A stretch of 28,948 bases of DNA from JAHFRG01 sp041495205 (GTDB lineage: Bacteria; Pseudomonadota; Gammaproteobacteria; Burkholderiales; JAHFRG01). The position numbers and the translations under genes are program-made. Positions within the stretch are counted from its first letter, which is position 1; the number at the start of each line of letters is the position of its first letter. Location of the stretch: the NCBI GenBank assembly GCA_041495205.1, contig JBGQCF010000030.1:1-28948 (forward strand), read 5' to 3'. Under the pieces are notes generated by a model. It saw nothing but the letters and a program-made list of their open reading frames with translations, searched no databases and had not been told where the DNA came from. Shown piece by piece: positions 1-6,964 of this stretch.

Positions 1-1
1 G

Positions 2-382
2 CGCCTGAGCAATCTCCGCATCATCCAGCATGATGCAGTGGAAGTGCTGAAAAACATGATTCCGCCCGCCGCGCTTGCCGGAGTGCACATTTTCTTTCCC
101 GACCCCTGGCCGAAAACACGCCATCACAAGCGGCGCCTGATTCAGCCGCAGTTTGTCTCATTGTTGTGCGAGCGCATGAAGCCAGGCGCGTATCTCCACC
201 TTTGCACTGATTGGCAGGATTATGCCGAGCACATACTCGCGGTGCTTTCCGCCGAGCCGAAGCTAGCCAACACGGTGCAAGATTATGCGCCGCGTCCCGA
301 ATACCGCCCGCTCACCAAGTTTGAGCTACGCGGGTTGAAGCTCGGACACCCGGTGTGGGATATCGTGTTTAGAAAACCGTAG
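2..382 (+). CDS. trmB: tRNA (guanine-N7-)-methyltransferase TrmB, 3' part
   Basis: The 5' end lies outside the window; the frame is open from base 2 to the TAG at 380–382. TrmB transfers a methyl group from S-adenosylmethionine to N7 of guanine 46 in the tRNA variable loop. The visible part includes the end of the SAM-binding fold (an IIQHDAVEVL stretch) and the family signature FPDPWPKTRHHKRR, followed by a C-terminal region with a LTKFE-type segment, which TrmB proteins carry near their end. A GTG at 38 could open a shorter frame, but it falls inside the conserved methyltransferase fold and is not a real start. The gene points toward hemW, with only 10 bases between their ends (convergent). 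Confidence 0.93.
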   Translation, partial: RLSNLRIIQHDAVEVLKNMIPPAALAGVHIFFPDPWPKTRHHKRRLIQPQFVSLLCERMKPGAYLHLCTDWQDYAEHILAVLSAEPKLANTVQDYAPRPEYRPLTKFELRGLKLGHPVWDIVFRKP

Positions 383-392
383 CCGTAAACAC

Positions 393-1577
393 CTACGGCA
401 AAAACAATTGCAGCAAATCGTTCAAAAAGCGCTGTCCGCGCCGGGTGGGCGTAATGCGCTGATGATTGCGGTCAATCAACCCGCGCTGTTCCGCAGCATC
501 CAGTTGTTTTTGCAGCAGCGTAATTGGAAGGCCGGTGCGCTCTTCAAATAAACTGGCGGGAAAACCGTCAATCAGACGCAGCGCGTTCATCATGAATTCA
601 AAGCCGAGATCGCGCACTTCTACTTCATTTTCCTGTTGCACTGCCTTGCCCTTTATACCCTGCTCCAGGTATTCCTTCGGCTGCTTGCAGCGCATCTGGC
701 GGATTATCTTTTGCGCAAAGCTGATTTTGCTGTGCGCGCCTGCGCCGATTCCCAGATAATCGCCGAACAGCCAGTAGTTGAGGTTATGCCTGGACTGATG
801 CCCTTGCTGCGCGAAGGCCGAAGTCTCGTAATGCCGATAACCTCGTACTGCGAGTTTTTCCTCTGTCGCCTCCTGCATTTCGGCGCTTAGCTCGTCGTCG
901 GGCAATTGCGGGGGGTGGCGGTGAAACAGCGTGTTGGGCTCGATGGTCAGCTGGTAGGCCGAAATATGCTGCGGGGCAAACGCCATCGCGGTTTCAATAT
1001 CCTGCCGCGCTTCTTCCACGCTTTGCCCGGGAAGCGCGTACATCAAATCGAGATTGATGTTGTCGAAATGAGTTTGTGCGATTTCGATGGCGCGGCGCGC
1101 TTCAATGCCGTCATGAATCCGCCCCAGCGCTTTGAGATGCCGGGAATTGAAGCTCTGCACGCCGATTGACAGGCGGTTGATTCCCGCAGCGCGGAAAGCG
1201 GCGAATTTTTCCGCTTCGAACGTGCCTGGGTTGGCCTCCAGTGTGATTTCGGCGTGGGCATCCAGAGACAGCCGCGCACGCAGCACAACGAGAATCGCGT
1301 CAATGCTTTCTGCGCTCAGCAGGCTCGGCGTGCCGCCGCCGAAAAATACACTGTAGATTTTGCGCCCCCGGATTTGCGGCAGCGCCGATTCCAGGTCCGC
1401 CACCAGCGCTTCAACATACTGCCTTTCAGGAACTTCCCCACGTGCTTCATGGGAATTGAAGTCGCAGTAGGGGCATTTCTTCACGCACCACGGAATGTGA
1501 ATATAGAGCGCGAGCGGCGGCAACGCGCGCAAGCGCGGTGAGGCGTGAGGAGTGAGGGGTGAGGAGTTTGTAGTCAT
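393..1577 (-). CDS. hemW: Heme chaperone HemW (radical SAM, HemN-like)
   Basis: This 394-residue radical SAM protein carries YIHIPWCVKKCPYCDFNS, giving the CxxxCxxC cluster motif at Cys31, Cys35 and Cys38, then a GGGTPSLL segment. HNLNYW matches the HNxxYW heme-binding signature that separates HemW from the oxidase HemN. HemW binds heme and is thought to deliver it to cytochromes; older annotations call it coproporphyrinogen oxidase. The start at 1577 is uncertain. Residues 4–14 are encoded by an intergenic heptad repeat (1539–1566), the family usually begins close to the YIHIPW segment, and no good ribosome binding site precedes the ATG. TTG codons just inside the frame are alternatives. It follows rdgB on the same strand. 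Confidence 0.93.
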   Translation of the reverse strand: MTTNSSPLTPHASPRLRALPPLALYIHIPWCVKKCPYCDFNSHEARGEVPERQYVEALVADLESALPQIRGRKIYSVFFGGGTPSLLSAESIDAILVVLRARLSLDAHAEITLEANPGTFEAEKFAAFRAAGINRLSIGVQSFNSRHLKALGRIHDGIEARRAIEIAQTHFDNINLDLMYALPGQSVEEARQDIETAMAFAPQHISAYQLTIEPNTLFHRHPPQLPDDELSAEMQEATEEKLAVRGYRHYETSAFAQQGHQSRHNLNYWLFGDYLGIGAGAHSKISFAQKIIRQMRCKQPKEYLEQGIKGKAVQQENEVEVRDLGFEFMMNALRLIDGFPASLFEERTGLPITLLQKQLDAAEQRGLIDRNHQRITPTRRGQRFLNDLLQLFLP

Positions 1578-1663
1578 TAAATTTTTGGCTTCAACTTGGA
1601 TTGGCCTTTCACACCTAACTCCTTACTCCTCACCCCTTACTTCTTTAGCTCCTTACTCCTTAC
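1539..1663. repeat. Inverted heptad-repeat element, copy 1 (hemW/rdgB)
   Basis: The left arm (1539–1566) is four head-to-tail 7-mers of the form TGAGGNG. The right arm (about 1612–1663) is made of the complementary kind, CTTACTC/CCTCACC, with one short interruption near 1641–1648. The arms flank about 45 bases of AT-richer spacer. The left arm overlaps the first codons of hemW and the right arm supplies the last codons and TAA stop of rdgB. A second copy of the same design lies at 5944–6056. The function is unknown; a mobile or expanding intergenic element, or an RNA hairpin, is plausible. Confidence 0.8.
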
Positions 1664-2249
1664 ATGCAGCTTGCAGCATAGCTGCAAGCTGCTTGAGCGC
1701 CTGGCCGCGGTGGCTGATCTGGTTTTTCGTTTCCAGCGGCAGCTCCGCGGCGGTCTTGCCGAGCTGCGGCAGGTAAAACAGCGGATCATAGCCGAACCCG
1801 CCTTTACCGTGCGGCTCATACAGAATTTCGCCCTGCCATTGCGCTTCGGCAACCAAAGGTTGCGGGTCGTCGGCATGACGCACCAGCACCAGTACGCAGT
1901 AGTAATGCGCCTTGCGGTCGGTTGCGGAATGGAGCACCTGCAACAGTTTAAGATTGTTACGCTCATCGGATTTCGGTTCGCCGGCGTAGCGCGCGGAAAG
2001 CACCCCGGGCCCGCCGTTCAGAACATCCACGCAAATTCCGGAATCGTCGGCGAGCGCCGGCAGTCCGCTGCACCGGCTGGCATGGCGCGCCTTGTTGAGC
2101 GCATTTTCCATGAAATTCGCATGCGGCTCGTCCGCTTCGGGGATATTGAAAGCAGACTGCGGCACAACCTCAATTTTGAGCGGGGCAAGCAGCTCCTTAA
2201 TCTCGCGCAGCTTGCCGGGGTTGTTGCTGGCTATCACGATCTTTTTCAT
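1653..2249 (-). CDS. rdgB: XTP/dITP diphosphatase (RdgB/HAM1 family)
   Basis: This 198-residue protein is the normal length for the family. It opens with IASNNPGKLREIKELL, the substrate-binding signature, and continues with LADDSGICVDVLNGGPGVLSARYAG (metal-binding acidic residues), FGYDPLFYLP and SHRGQAL near the end, all standard RdgB landmarks. The enzyme hydrolyses deaminated purine nucleotides (dITP, XTP) to monophosphates, keeping them out of DNA and RNA. It lies between rph upstream and hemW downstream on the same strand. Its last two codons and stop fall inside a heptad-repeat element, so the natural C-terminus may have been altered by that element. Confidence 0.96.
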   Translation of the reverse strand: MKKIVIASNNPGKLREIKELLAPLKIEVVPQSAFNIPEADEPHANFMENALNKARHASRCSGLPALADDSGICVDVLNGGPGVLSARYAGEPKSDERNNLKLLQVLHSATDRKAHYYCVLVLVRHADDPQPLVAEAQWQGEILYEPHGKGGFGYDPLFYLPQLGKTAAELPLETKNQISHRGQALKQLAAMLQAACKE

Positions 2250-2256
2250 TACAAAC

Positions 2257-2417
2257 TTTCACCACAGAGACACAGAGGCACAGAGAAAACCATAACGAGA
2301 AAAACATACTGGAGTTAGAAGCAGATCTAGTGCCGCAGTTGTCATCACTACCTGTTTTTAATACAAGATAATTTTTGTTCTTGCTTTTCTCTGTGCCTCT
2401 GTGCCTCTGTGGTTAAA
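2257..2417. repeat. Inverted pair of 8-bp tandem repeats (CACAGAG type)
   Basis: The left arm (2257–2289) holds three 8-base units around CACAGAG. The right arm (2385–2417) is its reverse complement, 31 of 33 positions matching by eye. Between them lie 95 bases with no convincing reading frame. The right arm ends exactly before the rph stop codon (TTA at 2418–2420 on this strand). The element thus fills the whole rph–rdgB gap and, when transcribed leftward with those genes, could fold into a long hairpin. Similar CACAGAG-rich repeats occur in many environmental bacterial genomes, but the role is not established. Confidence 0.82.
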
Positions 2418-3137
2418 TTATTTGACTTTCAACGCCGCTTTCTGTTTGGCGATAAGCTGTTTGACCCCGGATTGCGCCAGATCGAGCATGGCGTCCATCT
2501 GCTCGCGGCTGAACGGCTCGCCTTCGGCGGTGCCCTGCACTTCGACCAGGCCGCCGCTTCCGGTCATCACCACGTTCATGTCGGTATCGCAAGCCGAATC
2601 TTCCCGGTAATCGAGATCGAGCACCGGCCTTCCTTGATACACGCCAACCGAAACCGCGGCGACGAAATCAGTGAGCGGCGAGGAAGCAATGGTTTTCTGC
2701 TTCAGCAGTTTGCCCACCGCATCATGCAATGCCACAAAGGCGCCGGTGATGCTCGCGGTACGGGTGCCGCCATCCGCCTGGATAACGTCGCAATCAACCT
2801 GGATGGTGCGCTCGCCCAGCTTTTGCAAATCCACCACCGCTCGCAATGCGCGCCCGATGAGCCGCTGGATTTCATGTGTGCGCCCCGATTGCTTGCCGCG
2901 TGCGGCTTCGCGCTGGGTGCGAATGCCGGTGGAGCGCGGCAGCATGCCGTATTCGGCAGTCACCCAGCCCTGGCCTTTTCCTTTCAGGAATGGCGGCACT
3001 TTTTCGTCCACGCTCGCGGTACAAATCACCTTGGTTTCGCCGCACTCGATCAGCACCGAGCCTTCCGCATGTTTGGTGTAATTGCGGGTAATCCTCACTT
3101 CGCGCAACTCACCGGGCTTGCGTTTGCCTGAGCGCAT
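2418..3137 (-). CDS. rph: Ribonuclease PH
   Basis: RNase PH is a phosphate-dependent 3'-to-5' exoribonuclease that trims tRNA precursors and structured RNA ends. The 239-residue length is typical. The N-terminus MRSGKRKPGELREVRI, the segment VTAEYGMLPRSTG, the arginine-rich TQREAARGKQSGRTHEIQ stretch, IQVDCDVIQADGGTRTASITGA and the catalytic acidic region around LDLDYREDSACDTDMNVV all match the family. The start at 3137 lies 2 bases beyond the PP2C stop, so the two genes are probably cotranscribed and translationally coupled. The stop is immediately followed by a CACAGAG inverted-repeat element. Confidence 0.96.
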   Translation of the reverse strand: MRSGKRKPGELREVRITRNYTKHAEGSVLIECGETKVICTASVDEKVPPFLKGKGQGWVTAEYGMLPRSTGIRTQREAARGKQSGRTHEIQRLIGRALRAVVDLQKLGERTIQVDCDVIQADGGTRTASITGAFVALHDAVGKLLKQKTIASSPLTDFVAAVSVGVYQGRPVLDLDYREDSACDTDMNVVMTGSGGLVEVQGTAEGEPFSREQMDAMLDLAQSGVKQLIAKQKAALKVK

Positions 3138-3139
3138 GG

Positions 3140-4048
3140 TTATTTGGAGTATTTCTCGATGGTTTGCTGGATTTCGGTAATCACCTGCTCGATTTCCTCG
3201 TCGGTGACGGCTGGAGCATCGCGCCCGCTGTCAAAGCCGCTCATTTGTGTCGTGAACGTATTAAGCGGCATGGTCTGAGTGGAAACTTCAATCGTGGGCG
3301 CCTCGCGTCCTTCCGCGCTCCAAGTCATGCCGATGGCACTGATATTGTCGCTCTTCTCGCCCGCGCGCGACTCCGCCTGGTTCATCAGGTGCTGCACCGC
3401 CTGGATCACCGGATAGCTGGAGATGGCAGCGAGGATCTCTTCGTCGGAAAGCGGGCTCCACAGGCCATCGCTGCACAATAAAAAGGTATCGCCGTTCCGT
3501 ACCGGCGTTTTCTTCGACAGTTCCACTTCCGGCTGCATGAATCCTCCGAGGCAACTGTAGATTTTGTTGCGCTCGGGGTGATCCACGGCCTGCTCGGGGT
3601 TGATGCTGCCATTGTCCAGCATATACTGCAATTTGGAGTGGTCGCGTGTACGCTTAATCAGTTTAGGACCGCGGAAAAAATACAAGCGCGAGTCCCCGGC
3701 ATGCGCCCAGTAAGCGGTCTCATCCTGCACGATGCACACGACGCAGGTTGTGCGCGGCGAATCCTGCAAATGATGATTGCTGGCGTAGCTCAAAATCGCC
3801 TGGTGCGCAGTATCAAATGCATACTTGAGAAACAACTGCGGTTCCTTGAGCTTGGGGTTGGCCTGTTTTTCAAAACTCTCGGCGATAAGCTGCACCGCCA
3901 GCTGCGCAGCTACTTCCCCGTGCAAATGCCCGCCCATTCCGTCAGCCAGCACCATCAGCAGCGCATTGCGGCTGTAGGAATAGGCCATGCGGTCTTGATT
4001 GTACTTCCTGCCGCCGATGCGGCTTTTCTGGTAAATGGTGAACTTCAT
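3140..4048 (-). CDS. PP2C/PPM-family serine/threonine phosphatase
   Basis: This 302-residue metal-dependent phosphatase has the family motifs in order: NQDR (residues 17–20), ADGMGGH (35–41), AHAGDSRLYFFR, TRDHS, LLCSDGLWSPLSDEE and GEKSDNISAI. The conserved aspartates that hold two Mn/Mg ions are present. About 50 residues at the C-terminus are poorly conserved and rich in Thr and acidic residues. No signal peptide or membrane segment is seen, so it should be cytosolic. It lies 3 bases after the protein kinase gene, the usual arrangement for a phosphatase that reverses its neighbour's phosphorylation. The substrates are unknown. This kinase/phosphatase pair next to rph is, as far as I recall, common in Betaproteobacteria. 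Confidence 0.93.
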   Translation of the reverse strand: MKFTIYQKSRIGGRKYNQDRMAYSYSRNALLMVLADGMGGHLHGEVAAQLAVQLIAESFEKQANPKLKEPQLFLKYAFDTAHQAILSYASNHHLQDSPRTTCVVCIVQDETAYWAHAGDSRLYFFRGPKLIKRTRDHSKLQYMLDNGSINPEQAVDHPERNKIYSCLGGFMQPEVELSKKTPVRNGDTFLLCSDGLWSPLSDEEILAAISSYPVIQAVQHLMNQAESRAGEKSDNISAIGMTWSAEGREAPTIEVSTQTMPLNTFTTQMSGFDSGRDAPAVTDEEIEQVITEIQQTIEKYSK

Positions 4049-4051
4049 GCT

Positions 4052-4993
4052 TTAGCGGCCGCTCAGGTGGAGCGTCTTGCGCAGGCTTACCAGGAAATTG
4101 TCTTTATGTGGCTTCTTGCGGGGTTTATGCAGCAAGATTTTTTGCAGGGCGTACACGCTGGGCGGGCGCTCCTGCGGATCGAGACGCAGGCACCAGTCTA
4201 TGATCTCCAGCAACTCATCAGAGTATTGGCCGTGCCAGATTTTCTGCGCCGATTCCTGCTTGTCCTCATACATCCGGGCATCTGCGGGCTGCGGGGCTGC
4301 GCCGGCGAGGCAGGAAAAGATGCTGGCGCCGACGCTGTAGATGTCGCTCCATGGCCCCAACAATTCCATACCCTGGTACTGCTCGGGGGGCGCGAAGCCG
4401 GGCGTGTACATCGGTTTCAGGTTGGGGCTGTCGCGCGTCAAAGTCTGGCGCGCCGAGCCGAAATCGAGCAGCAGCGGCGAGCCATCCGCGCGCAGGTAGA
4501 TGTTCGCCGGCTTGATGTCCAGGTGCAGCAGCTTGTGCGTATGCACTTCCCTCAGGCCGTTCAGCAAATGGCCGAACACCTGTCGGATGAAATTCTCGTT
4601 GATAGTTTGCTTGTGCGACTGGATTTGGTCCTGCAAAGTCCTGCCGCGCTCGTATTGCATCACCATGTATACAGTTTCGTTGGTGCGGAAGAAATTCAGA
4701 ACGCGAATCACGTTGGGATGAACGATGCGTGCCAAGGCCCTGCCTTCCTCGAAGAAACAGCGCATGCCGTAGCGGAAAACCGCCTGGTTGTCTTCGGAAA
4801 TGGCATGCACCGCGTAGCCCTTCGTGCGCAGCGCCAGCGCGCTCGGCAGATACTCCTTGATGGCGACAAGTTTGTTGCGTTCGTCGTAGGCGCGGTAAAC
4901 CACGCTGAAGCCGCCGCGGCTCAATTGCCTGTCAATGCGGTAATTCAGCAGCTGGTAACCGTCGGGAAGCGGCACATTGGATTGTGAAGTCAT
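4052..4993 (-). CDS. Serine/threonine protein kinase (Hanks type), soluble
   Basis: This 313-residue kinase shows a glycine-rich loop at residues 24–33 (LSRGGFSVVY), the ATP-binding lysine Lys47 (VAIKEY), catalytic loop HLDIKPAN (157–164), DFG at 177–179 and APPEQ at 201–205. The catalytic loop reads HLD rather than HRD, so it is a non-RD kinase that may not need activation-loop phosphorylation. There is no transmembrane helix or extracellular PASTA-like domain. The frame ends in a basic tail of about 30 residues. The gene starts at 4993 and diverges from yicC across an 86-base gap that must hold both promoters. The PP2C gene follows after 3 bases. Confidence 0.93.
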   Translation of the reverse strand: MTSQSNVPLPDGYQLLNYRIDRQLSRGGFSVVYRAYDERNKLVAIKEYLPSALALRTKGYAVHAISEDNQAVFRYGMRCFFEEGRALARIVHPNVIRVLNFFRTNETVYMVMQYERGRTLQDQIQSHKQTINENFIRQVFGHLLNGLREVHTHKLLHLDIKPANIYLRADGSPLLLDFGSARQTLTRDSPNLKPMYTPGFAPPEQYQGMELLGPWSDIYSVGASIFSCLAGAAPQPADARMYEDKQESAQKIWHGQYSDELLEIIDWCLRLDPQERPPSVYALQKILLHKPRKKPHKDNFLVSLRKTLHLSGR

Positions 4994-5079
4994 GCCTAAT
5001 AAGGATATGCTATCGTTTTGAAATGACCTTCATTGTCGGTATTTGCGCGGTTAAAGTAAAGCACTGTTGAGGATAGCGA
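4994..5079. promoter_or_regulatory. Divergent promoter region, kinase / yicC
   Basis: The 86 bases separate two diverging genes and must serve both directions unless transcription comes from further away. For yicC, a Shine-Dalgarno GAGG at 5069–5072 lies 7 bases before the ATG. No convincing -35/-10 pair stands out on either strand; an AT-rich stretch (5051–5060) is the best candidate area for a rightward -10. The assignment is by position only. Confidence 0.4.
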
Positions 5080-5946
5080 ATGATCCACAGCATGACCGGT
5101 TTTGCGGTCGCCACCAAGGAACTGGAACAGGGCGCATTGAACCTGGAATTGCGCTCGGTCAACCACCGCTATCTGGACATTCAGTTGCGGCTGCCGGAAG
5201 AACTGCGATTGCTCGAGCCGGCGCTGCGCGAGGTCATTGTCAACAGTATGGGCCGCGGCAAAGTGGAGTGCCGTTTAAGCTTCGATCGCTCAAGCGATGC
5301 GCCGCAAGCGCCGCAGCTCAACACCGATTTGCTGAAACAACTTGTGGAATTAAATCTCAAGGTACATGCCGCGCTGCCGGGTGCCGACAGCCTGAGCGCC
5401 GGAGACGTCCTGCGCTGGCCGGGCATGCTCGGCGGCGACTTTCTGTCGGCGGAAAGCTTGCGCGATACCTGCATCGCGCTGCTGCAAAACGCGCTTCATG
5501 AGCTCAACCTGACGCGCAGCCGCGAAGGCGAAAAACTCAAGGCATTGCTGCTTGAGCGCATCGAAAAAATGGAGCAGCTGGTGGCCGGGGTGGCTCCGCG
5601 CATCCCCGAAATCATGGCCGCCTACCGGGAAAAGCTCGGTAGCCGCCTTCAGGAAGCGCTCATCAATCCCGAGGACGACCGCATCCGCCAGGAATTCGCG
5701 CTGTTTGCCGCAAAAATAGATATAGACGAGGAACTGACGCGTCTTTCCACCCATCTTGGCGAAACCAAAAGAACCCTGGACCGCGGTGGCGCGGTGGGCA
5801 AGCGCCTGGATTTCCTGATGCAGGAATTGAACCGCGAAGCCAACACCTTAGGCTCGAAATCGGTGGACATGGGAATCTCGCGAGTGGCGATGGAACTTAA
5901 AGTGCTGATCGAACAGATGCGCGAACAGATTCAAAACATCGAGTGA
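5080..5946 (+). CDS. yicC: YicC/YloC-family endoribonuclease
   Basis: The 288-residue protein begins MIHSMTGFA, continues with LELRSVNHRYLDIQLRLPEE and ends with the conserved KRLDFLMQELNREANTLGSKS region. This is the YicC_N plus DUF1732 layout at normal length. Members have been shown to act as endoribonucleases that affect mRNA and small-RNA turnover. The ATG has a GAGG eight to eleven bases upstream. The TGA stop (5944–5946) is also the first base triplet of a heptad-repeat element that fills the gap before gmk. The gene leads the rightward yicC–gmk–rpoZ–spoT series, a very common proteobacterial order. Confidence 0.95.
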   Translation: MIHSMTGFAVATKELEQGALNLELRSVNHRYLDIQLRLPEELRLLEPALREVIVNSMGRGKVECRLSFDRSSDAPQAPQLNTDLLKQLVELNLKVHAALPGADSLSAGDVLRWPGMLGGDFLSAESLRDTCIALLQNALHELNLTRSREGEKLKALLLERIEKMEQLVAGVAPRIPEIMAAYREKLGSRLQEALINPEDDRIRQEFALFAAKIDIDEELTRLSTHLGETKRTLDRGGAVGKRLDFLMQELNREANTLGSKSVDMGISRVAMELKVLIEQMREQIQNIE

Positions 5947-6056
5947 GGAGTGAGGCGTGAGGGGTGAGGCGTGTTCCGGCGAAGGTTTAATTAACATGGA
6001 CAAAACTTTTGTCTTCGCTTTTTTACCCCTTACTCCTTACCCCTTACTTCTCACTG
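5944..6056. repeat. Inverted heptad-repeat element, copy 2 (yicC/gmk)
   Basis: Four TGAGGNG heptads (5944–5971) form the left arm, and four TTACNNC heptads plus part of a fifth (6023–6056) form the right arm. The 51-base spacer contains a further small inverted pair, GCGAAG at 5979–5984 and CTTCGC at 6013–6018. In the rightward transcript the arms can pair along their length if G·U pairs are allowed, so a hairpin between the yicC stop and the gmk start is likely. The architecture matches the copy at 1539–1663, though the spacers do not look alike. Confidence 0.8.
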
Positions 6057-6060
6057 AATC

Positions 6061-6669
6061 ATGACCGGCGTCCTCTTCGTTGTCACCGCAGCTTCCGGCA
6101 CAGGCAAAACCAGCCTGGTGCGCGCGCTCCTGAAAACTGATAATCAGTTGCGCAAATCGGTCTCGTACACCACGCGCCCGGCGCGCCCCGGCGAAGACAA
6201 CGGCAAGCATTACAATTTCGTTTCGCAACAGAAATTCGCGGACCTGCTCAAACACGGCGAGTTTCTGGAGCACGCCGAAGTGCATGGCCACAGCTACGGC
6301 ACTTCGAAAAGCTGGATTGAGCGCGCAATGCAGGACGGCCATGACATCCTGCTGGAAATAGACTGGCAAGGCGCGCAACAGGTGCGCAGGATTTTCCCCA
6401 ATGCAGTCGGCATTTTCATCCTGCCGCCTTCGCTTGCCTCGCTGGAAGAGCGGCTGAAAGCGCGCGCTCAGGACAGCCCCGAGGTCATCGCAAGCCGCCT
6501 TAAGGCCGCGCGCGCCGAAATGAGCCATGTAGATGAGTTTGATTATGTTATTATTAACGACAAGTTTGAGCAGGCGGCGCAGGAGCTCATCTGCATCGTC
6601 CGCAGTAACCGGCTTAAACTCAAGCCTCAGCTTGAGCGTCACCGGGATTTGATTAACCACCTGAAGTGA
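6061..6669 (+). CDS. gmk: Guanylate kinase
   Basis: Guanylate kinase phosphorylates GMP to GDP using ATP. The 202-residue protein has the P-loop AASGTGKTS (residues 10–18), the GMP-binding segment SYTTRPARPGEDNGKHYNFV, EHAEVHGHSYGTS, and DILLEIDWQGAQQVR (Walker B region), followed by the lid with IFILPPS. Length and motifs are normal. The ATG at 6061 follows directly after a heptad-repeat element, and no Shine-Dalgarno sequence is visible, so initiation may depend on the structure of that element. rpoZ starts 15 bases after the stop. Confidence 0.96.
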   Translation: MTGVLFVVTAASGTGKTSLVRALLKTDNQLRKSVSYTTRPARPGEDNGKHYNFVSQQKFADLLKHGEFLEHAEVHGHSYGTSKSWIERAMQDGHDILLEIDWQGAQQVRRIFPNAVGIFILPPSLASLEERLKARAQDSPEVIASRLKAARAEMSHVDEFDYVIINDKFEQAAQELICIVRSNRLKLKPQLERHRDLINHLK

Positions 6670-6684
6670 TTGGAAAGAGGAAGT

Positions 6685-6891
6685 ATGGCACGCATTACTG
6701 TTGATGATTGTTTGAAAAGGATTCCCAATCGGTTTGAACTGACTTTGGCCGCGACCTACCGCTCCAGGCAGCTCGCCACCGGGGCGAGCCCGATGGTGGA
6801 AGCCAATAAAGACAAGCCCACGGTAATTGCGCTGCGCGAGATTGCGCAAGGTCTGGTCGGCGTGGATATCCTGCACAAAACGCAAACCTAA
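6685..6891 (+). CDS. rpoZ: RNA polymerase omega subunit
   Basis: The 68-residue protein reads MARITVDDCLKRIPNRFEL, then LAATYRSRQLATG and TVIALREIAQG, the omega-subunit signature. Omega helps assemble RNA polymerase and forms part of a ppGpp-binding site in proteobacteria. The ATG at 6685 is chosen over an upstream TTG (6670) because it starts exactly at the conserved MARITV and has an AGAGGA sequence just before it. The stop codon overlaps a 12-base palindrome (6890–6901, AAACCGCGGTTT). It lies between gmk and spoT, as in most proteobacteria, which fits the shared ppGpp theme. Confidence 0.96.
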   Translation: MARITVDDCLKRIPNRFELTLAATYRSRQLATGASPMVEANKDKPTVIALREIAQGLVGVDILHKTQT

Positions 6892-6964
6892 ACCGCGGTT
6901 TCGAGCGCCGAGTTTCGAGGAATGGCCGGACTCGGAACTCGCAAGCTGCATCGAGGAACCTGGC

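Noticed and set aside
1539..1663. Heptad arrays as a CRISPR array
   Set aside because: Units are 7 bases, head to tail with no spacers between units, and arranged as an inverted pair.
2409..3131. A 240-residue open frame opposite rph, and a similar one opposite rdgB (1596–2318)
   Set aside because: Both coincide with well-supported genes on the other strand and show no protein family features.
3578..4987. A 469-residue open frame on the plus strand opposite the kinase and phosphatase genes
   Set aside because: It spans two genes that have full family motifs on the minus strand, has low-complexity, His/Gln/Arg-rich composition and no recognisable domain; it is a mirror of high-GC third-position bias.
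6890..6901. The 12-base palindrome at the rpoZ stop as a terminator
   Set aside because: A loop-less palindrome makes a poor RNA hairpin, no T-run follows, and spoT begins shortly after; at most a chance site.
6827..6964. Upstream extension of spoT into rpoZ
   Set aside because: The frame is open, but the GAGGA before ATG 6965 and the family N-terminus support the later start; the extension has no conserved residues.
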